Assembly: GCA_013003065.1 (NCBI GenBank)
Contig: JABDLI010000065.1
Location: 1-33,391 of the forward strand
Reading direction: 5' to 3'
From: Phycisphaerales bacterium
GTDB taxonomy: Bacteria > Planctomycetota > Phycisphaerae > Phycisphaerales > SM1A02
Length of the DNA: 33,391 nucleotides
Shown: positions 8,365-16,404 of the stretch, one piece after another
Layout of the letters: every line of letters begins with the position of its first letter
Numbering within the stretch: position 1 is the stretch's first letter
Notes under the pieces: model-generated
Databases searched by the model: none
Told to the model about the DNA's origin: nothing
What the model saw: the letters and a program-made list of their open reading frames with translations, nothing else
Program-made: the position numbers and the translations under genes

Positions 8365-9087
8365 ATGACGATCGGATCGAAACTCGATCATGTACGATCG
8401 ATGATCCGTGCTTCCGCGGTCGGCGTGGCCGCGCCCCCCGCGAGCACGCCGTCCCCGTGGGCCCACGTGGCGGTGACCATCTCCCGGCAGACCGGCACCG
8501 ACGCGTCCGACTTGGCCACCACGCTGGCGGAGTCGCTGAGCCGGCGCGACGGAAGCGGCGGCACGTGGTTCGCCTACGATCGCGCGCTCGTCGAACGCGT
8601 CGCCGAGGATCACAACATGTCGCGTGATCTCGTGGCGAGTCTGGACGAACACGACAAGACGTGGTTCGAGCATCTCACGGCTGGTCTCGGCCATGCGTCG
8701 ACGGGCGCGGACGTCGCGCTCAAGACCGCGCGAACGATGCGTGCGTTGGCCCGCGTGGGCCGGGCAATCATCGTCGGACGCGGCGGCCAATCGGTGCTCC
8801 ACGGCGTACCGGCCGTCGTCCACGTGCGGCTCGTGGCGCCGATGGACTGGCGCGTCGCCCGCTACGCGGATCGGCACGCTCTTTCGCCCGAGGAGGCCGC
8901 CAAGGCCGTGCAGGACACCGACGCCGAACGCGCTCGGTACATTCAGCATCACTACGGAACCGCGGTCGACGACGATGGACTGTACGACGTCGTGATCAAC
9001 ATGATGCGGGTCGCGCCGGCAACCGCCGTCGACGTCATCGCGCGGCTCGTGATCGGCCATCGCGCGACGGATGCGTCGGGGTCTTGA
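8365..9087 (+). CDS. cytidylate-kinase-like family protein
   Basis: This 240-residue protein resembles the cytidylate-kinase-like family (Cytidylate_kin2), which is distinct from Cmk. The N-terminal strand and loop VTISRQTGTDASDLATTLAE (about 37-56) sit where the P-loop should be, but the usual lysine of GxGK[ST] is absent. That is common in this family. Later landmarks are IIVGRGG (about 133-139), VRLVAPMDWRVARY, ERARYIQHHYG and YDVVINMMR, all typical of the lid and C-terminal parts. AAGGAG lies six bases before the ATG. It is transcribed alone, convergent with the metal-efflux operon. Substrate and activity are unknown. Confidence 0.75.
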   Translation: MTIGSKLDHVRSMIRASAVGVAAPPASTPSPWAHVAVTISRQTGTDASDLATTLAESLSRRDGSGGTWFAYDRALVERVAEDHNMSRDLVASLDEHDKTWFEHLTAGLGHASTGADVALKTARTMRALARVGRAIIVGRGGQSVLHGVPAVVHVRLVAPMDWRVARYADRHALSPEEAAKAVQDTDAERARYIQHHYGTAVDDDGLYDVVINMMRVAPATAVDVIARLVIGHRATDASGS

Positions 9088-9099
9088 GCCCGCGGGCTC
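9086..9099. terminator. short palindrome between convergent genes
   Basis: GAGCCCGCGGGCTC is a perfect 14-bp palindrome. It overlaps the stop codon of the kinase-like gene and lies 24 bp before the stop of the convergent RND pump gene. It could act as a bidirectional terminator, but there is no T run on either side. Confidence 0.3.
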
Positions 9100-9122
9100 C
9101 GATGGCGGCCGGGGTTACGACC

Positions 9123-12100
9123 TCAGGGCGGTGTCAAAGACGCCACCCCGACCGTCGCCGGCTTCTCCGCCGCCACCCGCTGCCGCCCGAAGGTCGCGTA
9201 CAAGGCCGGCAGCACGAGCAGCGTGAGCAGCGTGTCGGAGACGACACCCCCGATGACGACCGTCGCCAGCGGTCGCTGCACTTCCGCCCCGACATGGGTG
9301 TTGAACGCCATCGGGATGAACCCGAAGCTCGCGACGAGCGCGGTCATGAGCACCGGTCGCAGCCGCACCAGGGCGCTGCGTTCGATGGCGTCGTGCAGCG
9401 GCGTGCCCTCGTTCCGCAGGGCCTGGATCATCGATACCATGACCAGACCGTTGAGCATGGCGACGCCCGAGACGGCCACGAACCCGACGCCCGCGGAGAT
9501 CGTGAACGGCATGTCGCGAAGCCACAGCGCCAGGATGCCGCCCAGCGTTGCGAACGGTGCGCCGGTGAAGATGATGAGGGCGTCGCGGAGCGAGTTCGTG
9601 CTCGTCTGTAGAAGCAGCAGGATCAGACCGAGCGCGAGCGGCACGATGAACATCAACCGCGCTCGCGCCCGCTCGAGGTGCTCGAACTGACCGCCGAACG
9701 CGATCGAGTAGCCGGCCGGCAGCTCGATCCCGTCGTCGATCCGCTCCCGCACTTCCTCGACGAAGCTCGCAACGTCGCGGTCTCGCACGTTGCACTGGAC
9801 GACGATGCGGCGACGCTGCCACTCTCGGGTGATGGTGGATGGTCCGTCGAACTGGCTGATCCGCGCGAGCTGCCGCATCGGAATCCGCTCGCCGGCCGCG
9901 GTCGGGATGAGGACGGCGCCGAGGGCCGCGGGATCGCGACGAAATTCGTCCGGCAACCGCACGACCAGGTCGAACCGGCGTTGCTCCTCGCGGATCTCTC
10001 CGATGACCGTCCCCCCCACCGCCTCGACGATCTCCATGACGTGCCGCGCGGGCACGCCGTACCGGGCCACCGCGTCCTGATCCACCCGCACCTCGACGAC
10101 CGGTTGACCCGTGATCTGCTCGACGTACACGTTCGCGGCCCCCGCGGTCGCCTCGAGGATCGCCTCGACCTCGGCCGCCTTGCCGCGGAGGACCTCGAGA
10201 TCATCGCCGAAGATCTTGATGCCGAGATCCGTCCGGATGCCGGCGATCATCTCGTTGACACGCATCTCGATCGGCTGGGTGAAGACGATCCGCATGCCGG
10301 GCAGGACCGACAACGTCGCGTCGATCTCGGCCACCAGCTCCTCCTGCGCGTGCGCCCTCGTCCACGCCTCCCGCGGATGCAGCATGATGTAAATGTCCGA
10401 CAGCTCGATGCCCATCGGGTCGGTCGGCACCTGCGCGCTCCCGACCCGGGTCCAGACGTCGCGAATCTCGTCGGGGAACTCTTCGAGCAAGACGCGCTCG
10501 ATCTGCGTCCCGTACCGCACGGACTCCTCCAGAGACACACCGGCGAGCCGGATCGAGTTGATCGCAATCGCGCCTTCCGACAGCCGCGGGATGAACTCCG
10601 CGCCGAGCCGGGTTCCGATCCAGGCGCCGCCGACCAGCAGGATGATCGCGCCGACAATGACGACCGGTCGCAAACGAATCGCCAGCCGGACGATCGGGCG
10701 GTAGACCCACTTCGTCGCACGCACGAGCAGGCTGTCGCGGTGCTGCACCTTGCGGCTCAGAAAGAGGCTTGCCAGGACGGGCATCAACGTGAGCGAGAGC
10801 ACCATCGACCCGAGCAACGCCAGGATCACCGTGAATGCCATCGGCCGAAACAGCTTCCCCTCGATGCCCTCGAGCGTGAGGATCGGCAGGTAGACGATCG
10901 CGATGATCAGCTCGCCGAACATCGTCGGCTTTCGCACCTCGATCGCGGCGTCACGCACGATGTCGAGCTTGGAGCGGCGGTCGCCCTCCTGCCCGAGACG
11001 CCGGGCGCAGTTCTCCACCATGATCACCGAGCTGTCGACGACGAGCCCGAAGTCGATCGCTCCCAGGCTCATCAGGCTGGCCGCAATGCCGATCTGGAGC
11101 ATGCCGCTGAACGCGCACAGCATGGAAAGCGGTATGGCGAGGGCGACGATGAGCCCCGCCCGCAGGCTGCCGAGAAACGTGAACAGGATCGCGACGACCA
11201 GGATCGCGCCGATGAACAGGTTCTCCTGGACGGTGTCGATGACCTCGTCGACCAGCTCGGTGCGTTCGTAGACCGGCCGCACGTCCACGCCGGGGGGAAG
11301 CGTGCGTTTGACCTCCTCCAACCGCTCGCGCAACGCGGCCGTCACGACGTGGCTGTTCTCGCCCATCAACATGAAGCCGAGCCCGAGCACGACCTCACCG
11401 CCCCCCTGCGCCGTCGCCGCCCCGCGGCGGACCTCGTGACCGATCCGCACCGCCGCCACGTCGCGAATCCGCACGGGCACGCCGTCGCGGGCCTCGATGA
11501 CGATGTCCGCGATCTCGTCCGCGTTCGTCGTCAGGCTCACACCCTGCACGAGCTGAAGCTCACCGCCCCGCGCGACGTTGCCGCCCCCCACGTTCATGTT
11601 GTTGCGGCGAAGCGCGTCGTAGACGTCGTCGATCACCAGGTCGTACTTCATCAGCCGGGCCGGCTCGACGACCACCTGGTATTGCCGCTTCTCCCCGCCC
11701 CAGGTGTTCACTTCGGCGACACCGGGCACCGAGCGCAGCTGGGGCCGGATGACCCAGTCGTGCAGCGTCGTCAGCTCCTCGAGCGAATGACCGTCACCGC
11801 TGACGATGTAGTGGAACACCTCGCCGAGCCCGGTCGAGATCGGTCCCAGTTCCGGCGTGCCGATGCCGTCGGGCAGCTTCGTGCTCTGCAGCCGCTCGAG
11901 CACCATCTGCCGCGCGAGGTAGAGCCCGACGCCGTCTTCGAAGATCGCCGTCACCACGGAGAGCCCGAACTTGGAGACGGAACGCACCTCGGTGAGCCCG
12001 GGGAGACCGCTGATGACCTGCTCCACCGGGAACGTCACCTGCTGCTCGATCTCCAGTGGCGCGAGCGAGGCCGCAGTCGTGTTGATCTGCACCATCACCG

Positions 12101-12230
12101 GCGTCGTGTCGGGATACGCGTCGATCGGAAGCCGCCGCAGCGACTCGATACCCGTGCCGACGACGATGAGCGTGATCGCGATGACGAGCACGCGGTGGTT
12201 CAGTGACCAGTCGATGATGGCGTTGAGCAT
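9123..12230 (-). CDS. CzcA/CusA-family heavy-metal RND efflux pump
   Basis: This is a 1035-residue inner-membrane RND transporter of the heavy-metal (HME) class. It exports metal ions from the cytoplasm or periplasm through an adaptor and outer-membrane duct, using proton influx. The start MLNAIIDWSLNHRVLVI and the TTPVMVQINT and QQVTFPVEQVISGLPGL segments are diagnostic. The proton-relay triad of CzcA is intact as D393, D399 and E406 in DFGLVVDSSVIMVEN. In the periplasmic region, MRVNEMIAG resembles CzcA. The position matching CusA Met623 appears to be Glu, which argues for divalent ions over Cu(I)/Ag(I). It is the last gene of the operon, 17 bp after the adaptor stop. No good ribosome site precedes its ATG, so coupling to the adaptor is likely. 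Confidence 0.93.
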   Translation of the reverse strand: MLNAIIDWSLNHRVLVIAITLIVVGTGIESLRRLPIDAYPDTTPVMVQINTTAASLAPLEIEQQVTFPVEQVISGLPGLTEVRSVSKFGLSVVTAIFEDGVGLYLARQMVLERLQSTKLPDGIGTPELGPISTGLGEVFHYIVSGDGHSLEELTTLHDWVIRPQLRSVPGVAEVNTWGGEKRQYQVVVEPARLMKYDLVIDDVYDALRRNNMNVGGGNVARGGELQLVQGVSLTTNADEIADIVIEARDGVPVRIRDVAAVRIGHEVRRGAATAQGGGEVVLGLGFMLMGENSHVVTAALRERLEEVKRTLPPGVDVRPVYERTELVDEVIDTVQENLFIGAILVVAILFTFLGSLRAGLIVALAIPLSMLCAFSGMLQIGIAASLMSLGAIDFGLVVDSSVIMVENCARRLGQEGDRRSKLDIVRDAAIEVRKPTMFGELIIAIVYLPILTLEGIEGKLFRPMAFTVILALLGSMVLSLTLMPVLASLFLSRKVQHRDSLLVRATKWVYRPIVRLAIRLRPVVIVGAIILLVGGAWIGTRLGAEFIPRLSEGAIAINSIRLAGVSLEESVRYGTQIERVLLEEFPDEIRDVWTRVGSAQVPTDPMGIELSDIYIMLHPREAWTRAHAQEELVAEIDATLSVLPGMRIVFTQPIEMRVNEMIAGIRTDLGIKIFGDDLEVLRGKAAEVEAILEATAGAANVYVEQITGQPVVEVRVDQDAVARYGVPARHVMEIVEAVGGTVIGEIREEQRRFDLVVRLPDEFRRDPAALGAVLIPTAAGERIPMRQLARISQFDGPSTITREWQRRRIVVQCNVRDRDVASFVEEVRERIDDGIELPAGYSIAFGGQFEHLERARARLMFIVPLALGLILLLLQTSTNSLRDALIIFTGAPFATLGGILALWLRDMPFTISAGVGFVAVSGVAMLNGLVMVSMIQALRNEGTPLHDAIERSALVRLRPVLMTALVASFGFIPMAFNTHVGAEVQRPLATVVIGGVVSDTLLTLLVLPALYATFGRQRVAAEKPATVGVASLTPP

Positions 12231-12247
12231 GGGAGGCCGGCCGGTTC

Positions 12248-13780
12248 CTACTGATTGGCGCCGGGATCGACTTCACAGCAGCCGGCCCCGATGTTGCCCT
12301 TGAGGATTTCGGTCTTGAGAAGGAAGCTCCCCTGGGTCACGACGGCTTCCCCCGCGGGCACGCCGTCCTCGACCACGAAACGCTCGCCCTGCTTGTAGCC
12401 GAGCGTCACTTTGTAGGGCTGGTAGATCGTGTCGGTGTGCCGCACGAAGACCACGTTGCAGCACCCGTCCCACTGCACGGCCGACGCCGGCACGAGGACG
12501 GCTTCCTCGATGGTCCGCACCGTGATCTCCGCCCGTCCGAACATGTTGGCCCGCAGGAGCCCGTCGGGATTCTCGACCTCGGCGCGAGCCTGGATCGTCC
12601 GCGTGCGCCGGTCGACCTCGGCGCTGATCCACGTCAACTCCCCGGTAAACGTGCGGTCGGGCATCGCATCCACCCGCATCGTGACGCGTTGACCCCGCTC
12701 GAGCCGGGCCACGTCGGTCTCGTAGACGTCGAGCATGACCCACATGGTTTGGGTGTCGGCGACCGCAAACAGCGAACGGGCCGTCGTGACGACCTCGCCC
12801 GGCACGGCGTGACGCTCGACGACGATACCCGGGAAGGCGGCTCGCAGCGGGAGCATCGAGGACGTGTCATTCGTCTCGGCCACGACTTCCAGATCGCGTT
12901 CGGAGAGGCCGAGGTTCTGAAGCCGCTGCCGGGCGTTCCCGAGCTGCACGCGGCTTTCGACCAGGCGCGTTTCCGCTTCCAGAACGTCCCGCTCGGTGCC
13001 GACGTTCTGCTCGAACAGCGACTGCTCGCGGGCGTGCGTCTTCTCCCACAGATCGACCAGCGACCGCGCCTGGAGGAAGGCAGCCTTGGCGGAGCCGATG
13101 TCCGACGAGTCGACTACGGCGAGCACCTCACCGGCGTCGACCGTCGCGCCCAGATCAACCCGCACCTCGGTGATGATGCCGGGAGCACGCGACGCCAGGT
13201 GCGCGTACCGCCCGCCGTTGAACGCGACGTCGGCGTTGCACGTCACGACTTCCGGAACGCTCTGCTTCTCCAGGGTCTCGACCCGCAGGCCGGCGCGACG
13301 CGCCACGGCGGGCGATGCGAGCTGTACCGTCGTGTAGGACGTGGTGCACGTCGGCGAGGGCGGGCGGTTGACACGCATCACCCCGGCCCCGGCCCCGGCC
13401 CCGGCCGCGTCCGGGCGTTCCGCGGCGGGTTCCCCGGTCGAGGCCGGCCTCAGACAGATGAGGCACTGCGACTCCGGAAGACCGTGGGTCACGCACCAGT
13501 CCCCTCGGGCCTCGAACGCCGGGATCAGCCCGACGTTGCACCGCGTGCACAACGCTTCGGCGACGTCATGACCACCGCACCAGCCCATCGACTCGATGAG
13601 CTCGGGATGGCAGAACGGGCACGTCTCACCGGGAATCTCGTGCGGGCACGAGCCGTTCGCCGCCACCGGCGACGACGCATCGCCGGGCAACCACCCGAAG
13701 CGATCGGCCGCCACGATGAGCGCAAAGCCGCCCGCAAGAGCGACGATGCCGAAAAGAAGGATGGTCAAAGCTGTCTTCAT
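12248..13780 (-). CDS. RND efflux periplasmic adaptor with N-terminal Cys/His knuckles
   Basis: This 510-residue membrane-fusion protein of the CzcB/CusB type links the RND pump to its outer-membrane duct. Residues 1-30 form a membrane anchor. Next comes a Cys-rich module (about 42-112) with three successive units: SCPHEIPGETCPFC, WCGGHDVAEALCTRC and WCVTHGLPESQCLIC. An Ala-Gly linker follows, then the standard adaptor core. Its lipoyl/barrel-sandwich halves include SRAPGIITEVRVDLGATVDAG and LRAAFPGIVVERHAVPGE, joined by a coiled-coil hairpin. The C-terminal part has WDGCCNVVFV and ends GNIGAGCCEVD, adding four more cysteines. The ATG at 13780 has GGGAGAAG upstream. The longer frame adds 21 non-hydrophobic residues and is less likely. 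The Cys module is repeated in the neighbouring small protein. Confidence 0.9.
   Translation of the reverse strand: MKTALTILLFGIVALAGGFALIVAADRFGWLPGDASSPVAANGSCPHEIPGETCPFCHPELIESMGWCGGHDVAEALCTRCNVGLIPAFEARGDWCVTHGLPESQCLICLRPASTGEPAAERPDAAGAGAGAGVMRVNRPPSPTCTTSYTTVQLASPAVARRAGLRVETLEKQSVPEVVTCNADVAFNGGRYAHLASRAPGIITEVRVDLGATVDAGEVLAVVDSSDIGSAKAAFLQARSLVDLWEKTHAREQSLFEQNVGTERDVLEAETRLVESRVQLGNARQRLQNLGLSERDLEVVAETNDTSSMLPLRAAFPGIVVERHAVPGEVVTTARSLFAVADTQTMWVMLDVYETDVARLERGQRVTMRVDAMPDRTFTGELTWISAEVDRRTRTIQARAEVENPDGLLRANMFGRAEITVRTIEEAVLVPASAVQWDGCCNVVFVRHTDTIYQPYKVTLGYKQGERFVVEDGVPAGEAVVTQGSFLLKTEILKGNIGAGCCEVDPGANQ
13381..13404. repeat. (CCCCGG)4 hexamer tract within the adaptor gene
   Basis: Four perfect copies of CCCCGG encode an alternating Ala-Gly linker between the Cys-rich module and the adaptor core. 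The tract can expand or shrink by two codons per unit without a frameshift, so linker length may vary between strains. Confidence 0.7.
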
Positions 13781-13820
13781 GGAATCTTCTCCCGGGAGGT
13801 CGGGGCGAGGGGCGCCAAGC

Positions 13821-14249
13821 TCAACCGGACCCGCACGCCGCACACTGGGACTCGGGAAGACCGTGCTCGGCGCACCAGTCGTTCTCCACCTTGAACGCCG
13901 CGATCAGCGCCGGCTGGCACCGCGTGCAGAGAGCCTCGGCCACGCCGTGCCCACCGCAGAAACCCAGGTCTTCGATGAGGGCCGGCGTGCAGAAGGGGCA
14001 GATCACGTCGGGGATCCGGTGCTCGGCGCAGAGCGTTGCGTTCTCCGGGATTTCCACCCGGATACCGTGCAACGAGACCCCCTCGCCACCCTCGACCGCC
14101 GCGTGCGCGTCGGGGTCGTCGTGGTCGTGACCGTGTTCATCCGTCGCGGTCGCCTCGTCCGTTCCCGGTTGGGTGAGAAACCAGTACCCACCGGCAATGC
14201 CGCCGGCGAAGAGCACGGTCACGATGATCCCGATGACGAGTGGTTTCAT
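13821..14249 (-). CDS. small membrane-anchored Cys/His-rich protein of the efflux operon
   Basis: This 142-residue protein has no family I can name. Residues 1-28 form a single membrane anchor. A His/Asp-rich stretch, DEHGHDHDDPDAH, follows. The C-terminal half is three CxxH-x5-CxxC units: LCAEHRIPDVICPFC, FCGGHGVAEALCTRC and WCAEHGLPESQCAAC, separated by PALI spacers. The same three-unit module forms the N-terminus of the adjacent adaptor, about half the residues being identical by eye. The ATG overlaps the TolC-family stop (ATGA) and has GAGG upstream. The adaptor starts 40 bp after its stop. A periplasm-facing metal-binding or metal-donating role is inferred from the ligand density and operon position, by analogy with CusF-like chaperones, although the sequence is unrelated. 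Confidence 0.82.
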   Translation of the reverse strand: MKPLVIGIIVTVLFAGGIAGGYWFLTQPGTDEATATDEHGHDHDDPDAHAAVEGGEGVSLHGIRVEIPENATLCAEHRIPDVICPFCTPALIEDLGFCGGHGVAEALCTRCQPALIAAFKVENDWCAEHGLPESQCAACGSG

Positions 14250-15655
14250 GGCAATTCCTCGCTTTCGATGGGGGGGCCGAGCCGCCGGCCCAGAATGACT
14301 TCGATGTCGGCCTGCGCGAGGCTGACGCTCCGACACAGTTCGCTCTGCGCGATCGTCGCCTCGGCGAGTGTTCGTTGGGCGTCGAGCAGATCGAGGAACG
14401 GAAGCTTGCCCGCCTCGTACCCGACGCTCGCTTGTTCGTAGGAACGCTGGGCGTCGACCAGGACTTCCGTTTCCAGGATCCCGAGCCGCGTCGTCGCGGA
14501 TTCGAGCCGGCGGTACGCCTCCCCCAGTTGCCCGAGCAGCTCGCTGGACACGGCGGCGGCCTCGCGTTGGGCGCGGATGACGCCGAACCGCGCCGCGAGC
14601 ACATTGCCCTGGTTGCGATCGTAGACGGGCAGCGGAAGGCCCACGCCGGCTTCGATGAAGCCCTCGTCGTCCGCATGGTCGATACCGATTCCGAAACGCG
14701 TTTCGAGATCCGGCCGCGCGCGGGCGCGTTCCAGCTCGACGTTCCGCTCGGCCACCTCGACAGCGGCTGCCGCCGCCCGGACGGCGGGATGGTCCGATCG
14801 CACGAGACCGGCAAGATCCTCGAGCGACGGCACTTCACGCACTTCTGACCGGCCGGCGCCGACCGTGACCCGCCGTGCGTCGACCGGGTGTCCGCCGAGC
14901 AGCGTCTCCAGACGCGTTGCCGACGCCGCGAGCTCCCCGCGCAGACGTTCGATCGCGAGCACGAGTGTGTTCAGCTCCACGCGAGCGCGGATGGACTCCG
15001 ACTCCGGCGCCGCCCGCGCCTCGAACCGCGTGTCCGCCACGTCGAGGGTGCGTTCGGAGAGGGTGCGCAGCTCTTCGTACAGCGTGATCGCGACGCGATC
15101 GAACTCGATCTCGGTCGCCAGCCGGCGGATGCGTCCGTGGATCTCACGCCGGGTCTCCTCGAACGCCCAGCGTTCGGCATCGACGCGGGCTTCCCCCGCC
15201 CGCGTCGCGGCGCCCAGGCGATCACCGAGAACGATCGGCTGCCGAACGCTCAGCGTCGTTTCGCTTCGGCCCAGCCCGCCGCCGGAGGGACGGACGTTCT
15301 CGCTTTCCAGCTCGACCGACGGGTTGGGCCGCAGGCTGGCCTGCCACGCGAGGCCGCCCGCCTCCCCGATCCGCGCGCGGGCCGCGGCCATCTGCGGGTT
15401 CAGGCGATCGGCCGCGTCGAACAGGATCGGGAGCGTGATGGGCCCGTCCGCCGGCACGCCGTCATCCGCGATCGACGCCGTCGGGCGGGGCTCACCGTCA
15501 ACGCCGCCATCCGAGATCAATCCATGGTGCTCGAGGTCGTCGAGGATGCGCAGACCACCACCCGGCTGACTGCAGCCCGCGGCCAGCCCGGCGAACCAGG
15601 ACCAGACACCAACGAACACGAGGACAAGCGTGCACCTTCGCACGGGGAACTCCAT
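14246..15655 (-). CDS. TolC-family outer-membrane efflux lipoprotein (CzcC-like)
   Basis: This 469-residue outer-membrane channel component of the tripartite efflux system forms the duct through which the RND pump expels metal. The N-terminus (1-28) is a signal peptide ending in the lipobox LAAGC, so Cys28 is probably lipidated. Two homologous halves, about 75-270 and 275-465, are rich in long alpha-helices. Landmarks are LNPQMAAARARIGEAGG, LRPNPSVELESEN, RQPIVLGDR, the matching second-half VGLPLPVYDRNQGN, and YEAGKLPFLDLLDAQRTL near the end. The stop overlaps the next start (ATGA at 14249-14246). The start at 15655 has only a weak GAG upstream. Heavy-metal specificity is taken from its operon. 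Confidence 0.9.
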   Translation of the reverse strand: MEFPVRRCTLVLVFVGVWSWFAGLAAGCSQPGGGLRILDDLEHHGLISDGGVDGEPRPTASIADDGVPADGPITLPILFDAADRLNPQMAAARARIGEAGGLAWQASLRPNPSVELESENVRPSGGGLGRSETTLSVRQPIVLGDRLGAATRAGEARVDAERWAFEETRREIHGRIRRLATEIEFDRVAITLYEELRTLSERTLDVADTRFEARAAPESESIRARVELNTLVLAIERLRGELAASATRLETLLGGHPVDARRVTVGAGRSEVREVPSLEDLAGLVRSDHPAVRAAAAAVEVAERNVELERARARPDLETRFGIGIDHADDEGFIEAGVGLPLPVYDRNQGNVLAARFGVIRAQREAAAVSSELLGQLGEAYRRLESATTRLGILETEVLVDAQRSYEQASVGYEAGKLPFLDLLDAQRTLAEATIAQSELCRSVSLAQADIEVILGRRLGPPIESEELP

Positions 15656-15765
15656 CGGACTCGACCCTGCGACGACGCACGACCGCGTCGTCGAGAACGC
15701 AACACGCCGACCGCACCGACGGGGTCGGGCGATCAGGCGAACGTCAACGGATTCGAATGGAGCTT

Positions 15766-16182
15766 CTAGAGCCGGAGCACGGTGGAACGCGTGCCGAGCA
15801 GCGACGGCGATGGCAACGCGTCGGTGCCGGCCAGTCTCGACCGCGGACCCGCTCGCCGCGTGCGATCGAAGGTCGAGGAGGGCTGGCCCGCCGACTGGGT
15901 GCCGACGCCACGATCGTCGAGCTGATCGACGCCGCGAGCGAGGTAGTCGCCCGCGAGATCGAGACAGCAGTCCGTGTCCTCACCGCCGTCGAAGGCGACG
16001 AGCACCATGACCTGCACCGCCGCGGCCTGCTCCGCCTCGCAGCACTGGCTCGGGCACCCGTCGCTCGCGGGGAGCGGCGTGACCCGGACGCACAGCTTGC
16101 CGCCGAGCCCGGTGGCCACGACATGCAGCACGATCGCAAGCGTGGCGAGCAGAACAGCGAGATGGGGCCGGGTCGTACGCAT
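15766..16182 (-). CDS. exported Cys-rich protein heading the metal-efflux operon
   Basis: This 138-residue protein has a hydrophobic N-terminal segment (7-28) that could be a signal peptide or anchor. It then has two Cys clusters, LCVRVTPLPASDGCPSQCC (31-48) and DCCLDLAGDYLA (72-83). The tail (95-138) is basic and low in structure. I recall similar short proteins with a GH...CC...C[IV]D[IL] pattern near planctomycete czc-like genes, but I cannot name a family. The ATG at 16182 has GAAG-type purines upstream. It is the first gene of the operon, 110 bp before the TolC-like gene. It may bind or sense metal in the periplasm, which is inferred only from the Cys pairs and position. Confidence 0.65.
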   Translation of the reverse strand: MRTTRPHLAVLLATLAIVLHVVATGLGGKLCVRVTPLPASDGCPSQCCEAEQAAAVQVMVLVAFDGGEDTDCCLDLAGDYLARGVDQLDDRGVGTQSAGQPSSTFDRTRRAGPRSRLAGTDALPSPSLLGTRSTVLRL

Positions 16183-16404
16183 CTTCACTTCTTCAACGGG
16201 CTCGGGACGAGCGTGTTGCATTCATCGACCGCCGCGAGGCCCTGATCCATATCCTATTCCAGTCCGGGACGAGGCGGCGGGGAGTCCGATATCTCTCTTC
16301 CGCCCCCGATCGCCCCTGCCATACGCTCGGGATCCGGGGGCGTCCACGGCGTCGACGGCGTCGGAGAGGGCCTGCGGGCTGTTGCGGAGCGGCAGACCGC
16401 CATT

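Noticed and set aside
9678-12206. An 842-codon open frame on the plus strand opposite the RND pump gene
   Set aside because: Its product is Arg/His/Asp-rich with no hydrophobic or domain pattern. The minus strand encodes an unmistakable RND transporter.
13381-13404. Hexamer tract considered as a CRISPR-like or recombination array
   Set aside because: There are only four contiguous 6-bp units without spacers, and they fall inside a coding linker.
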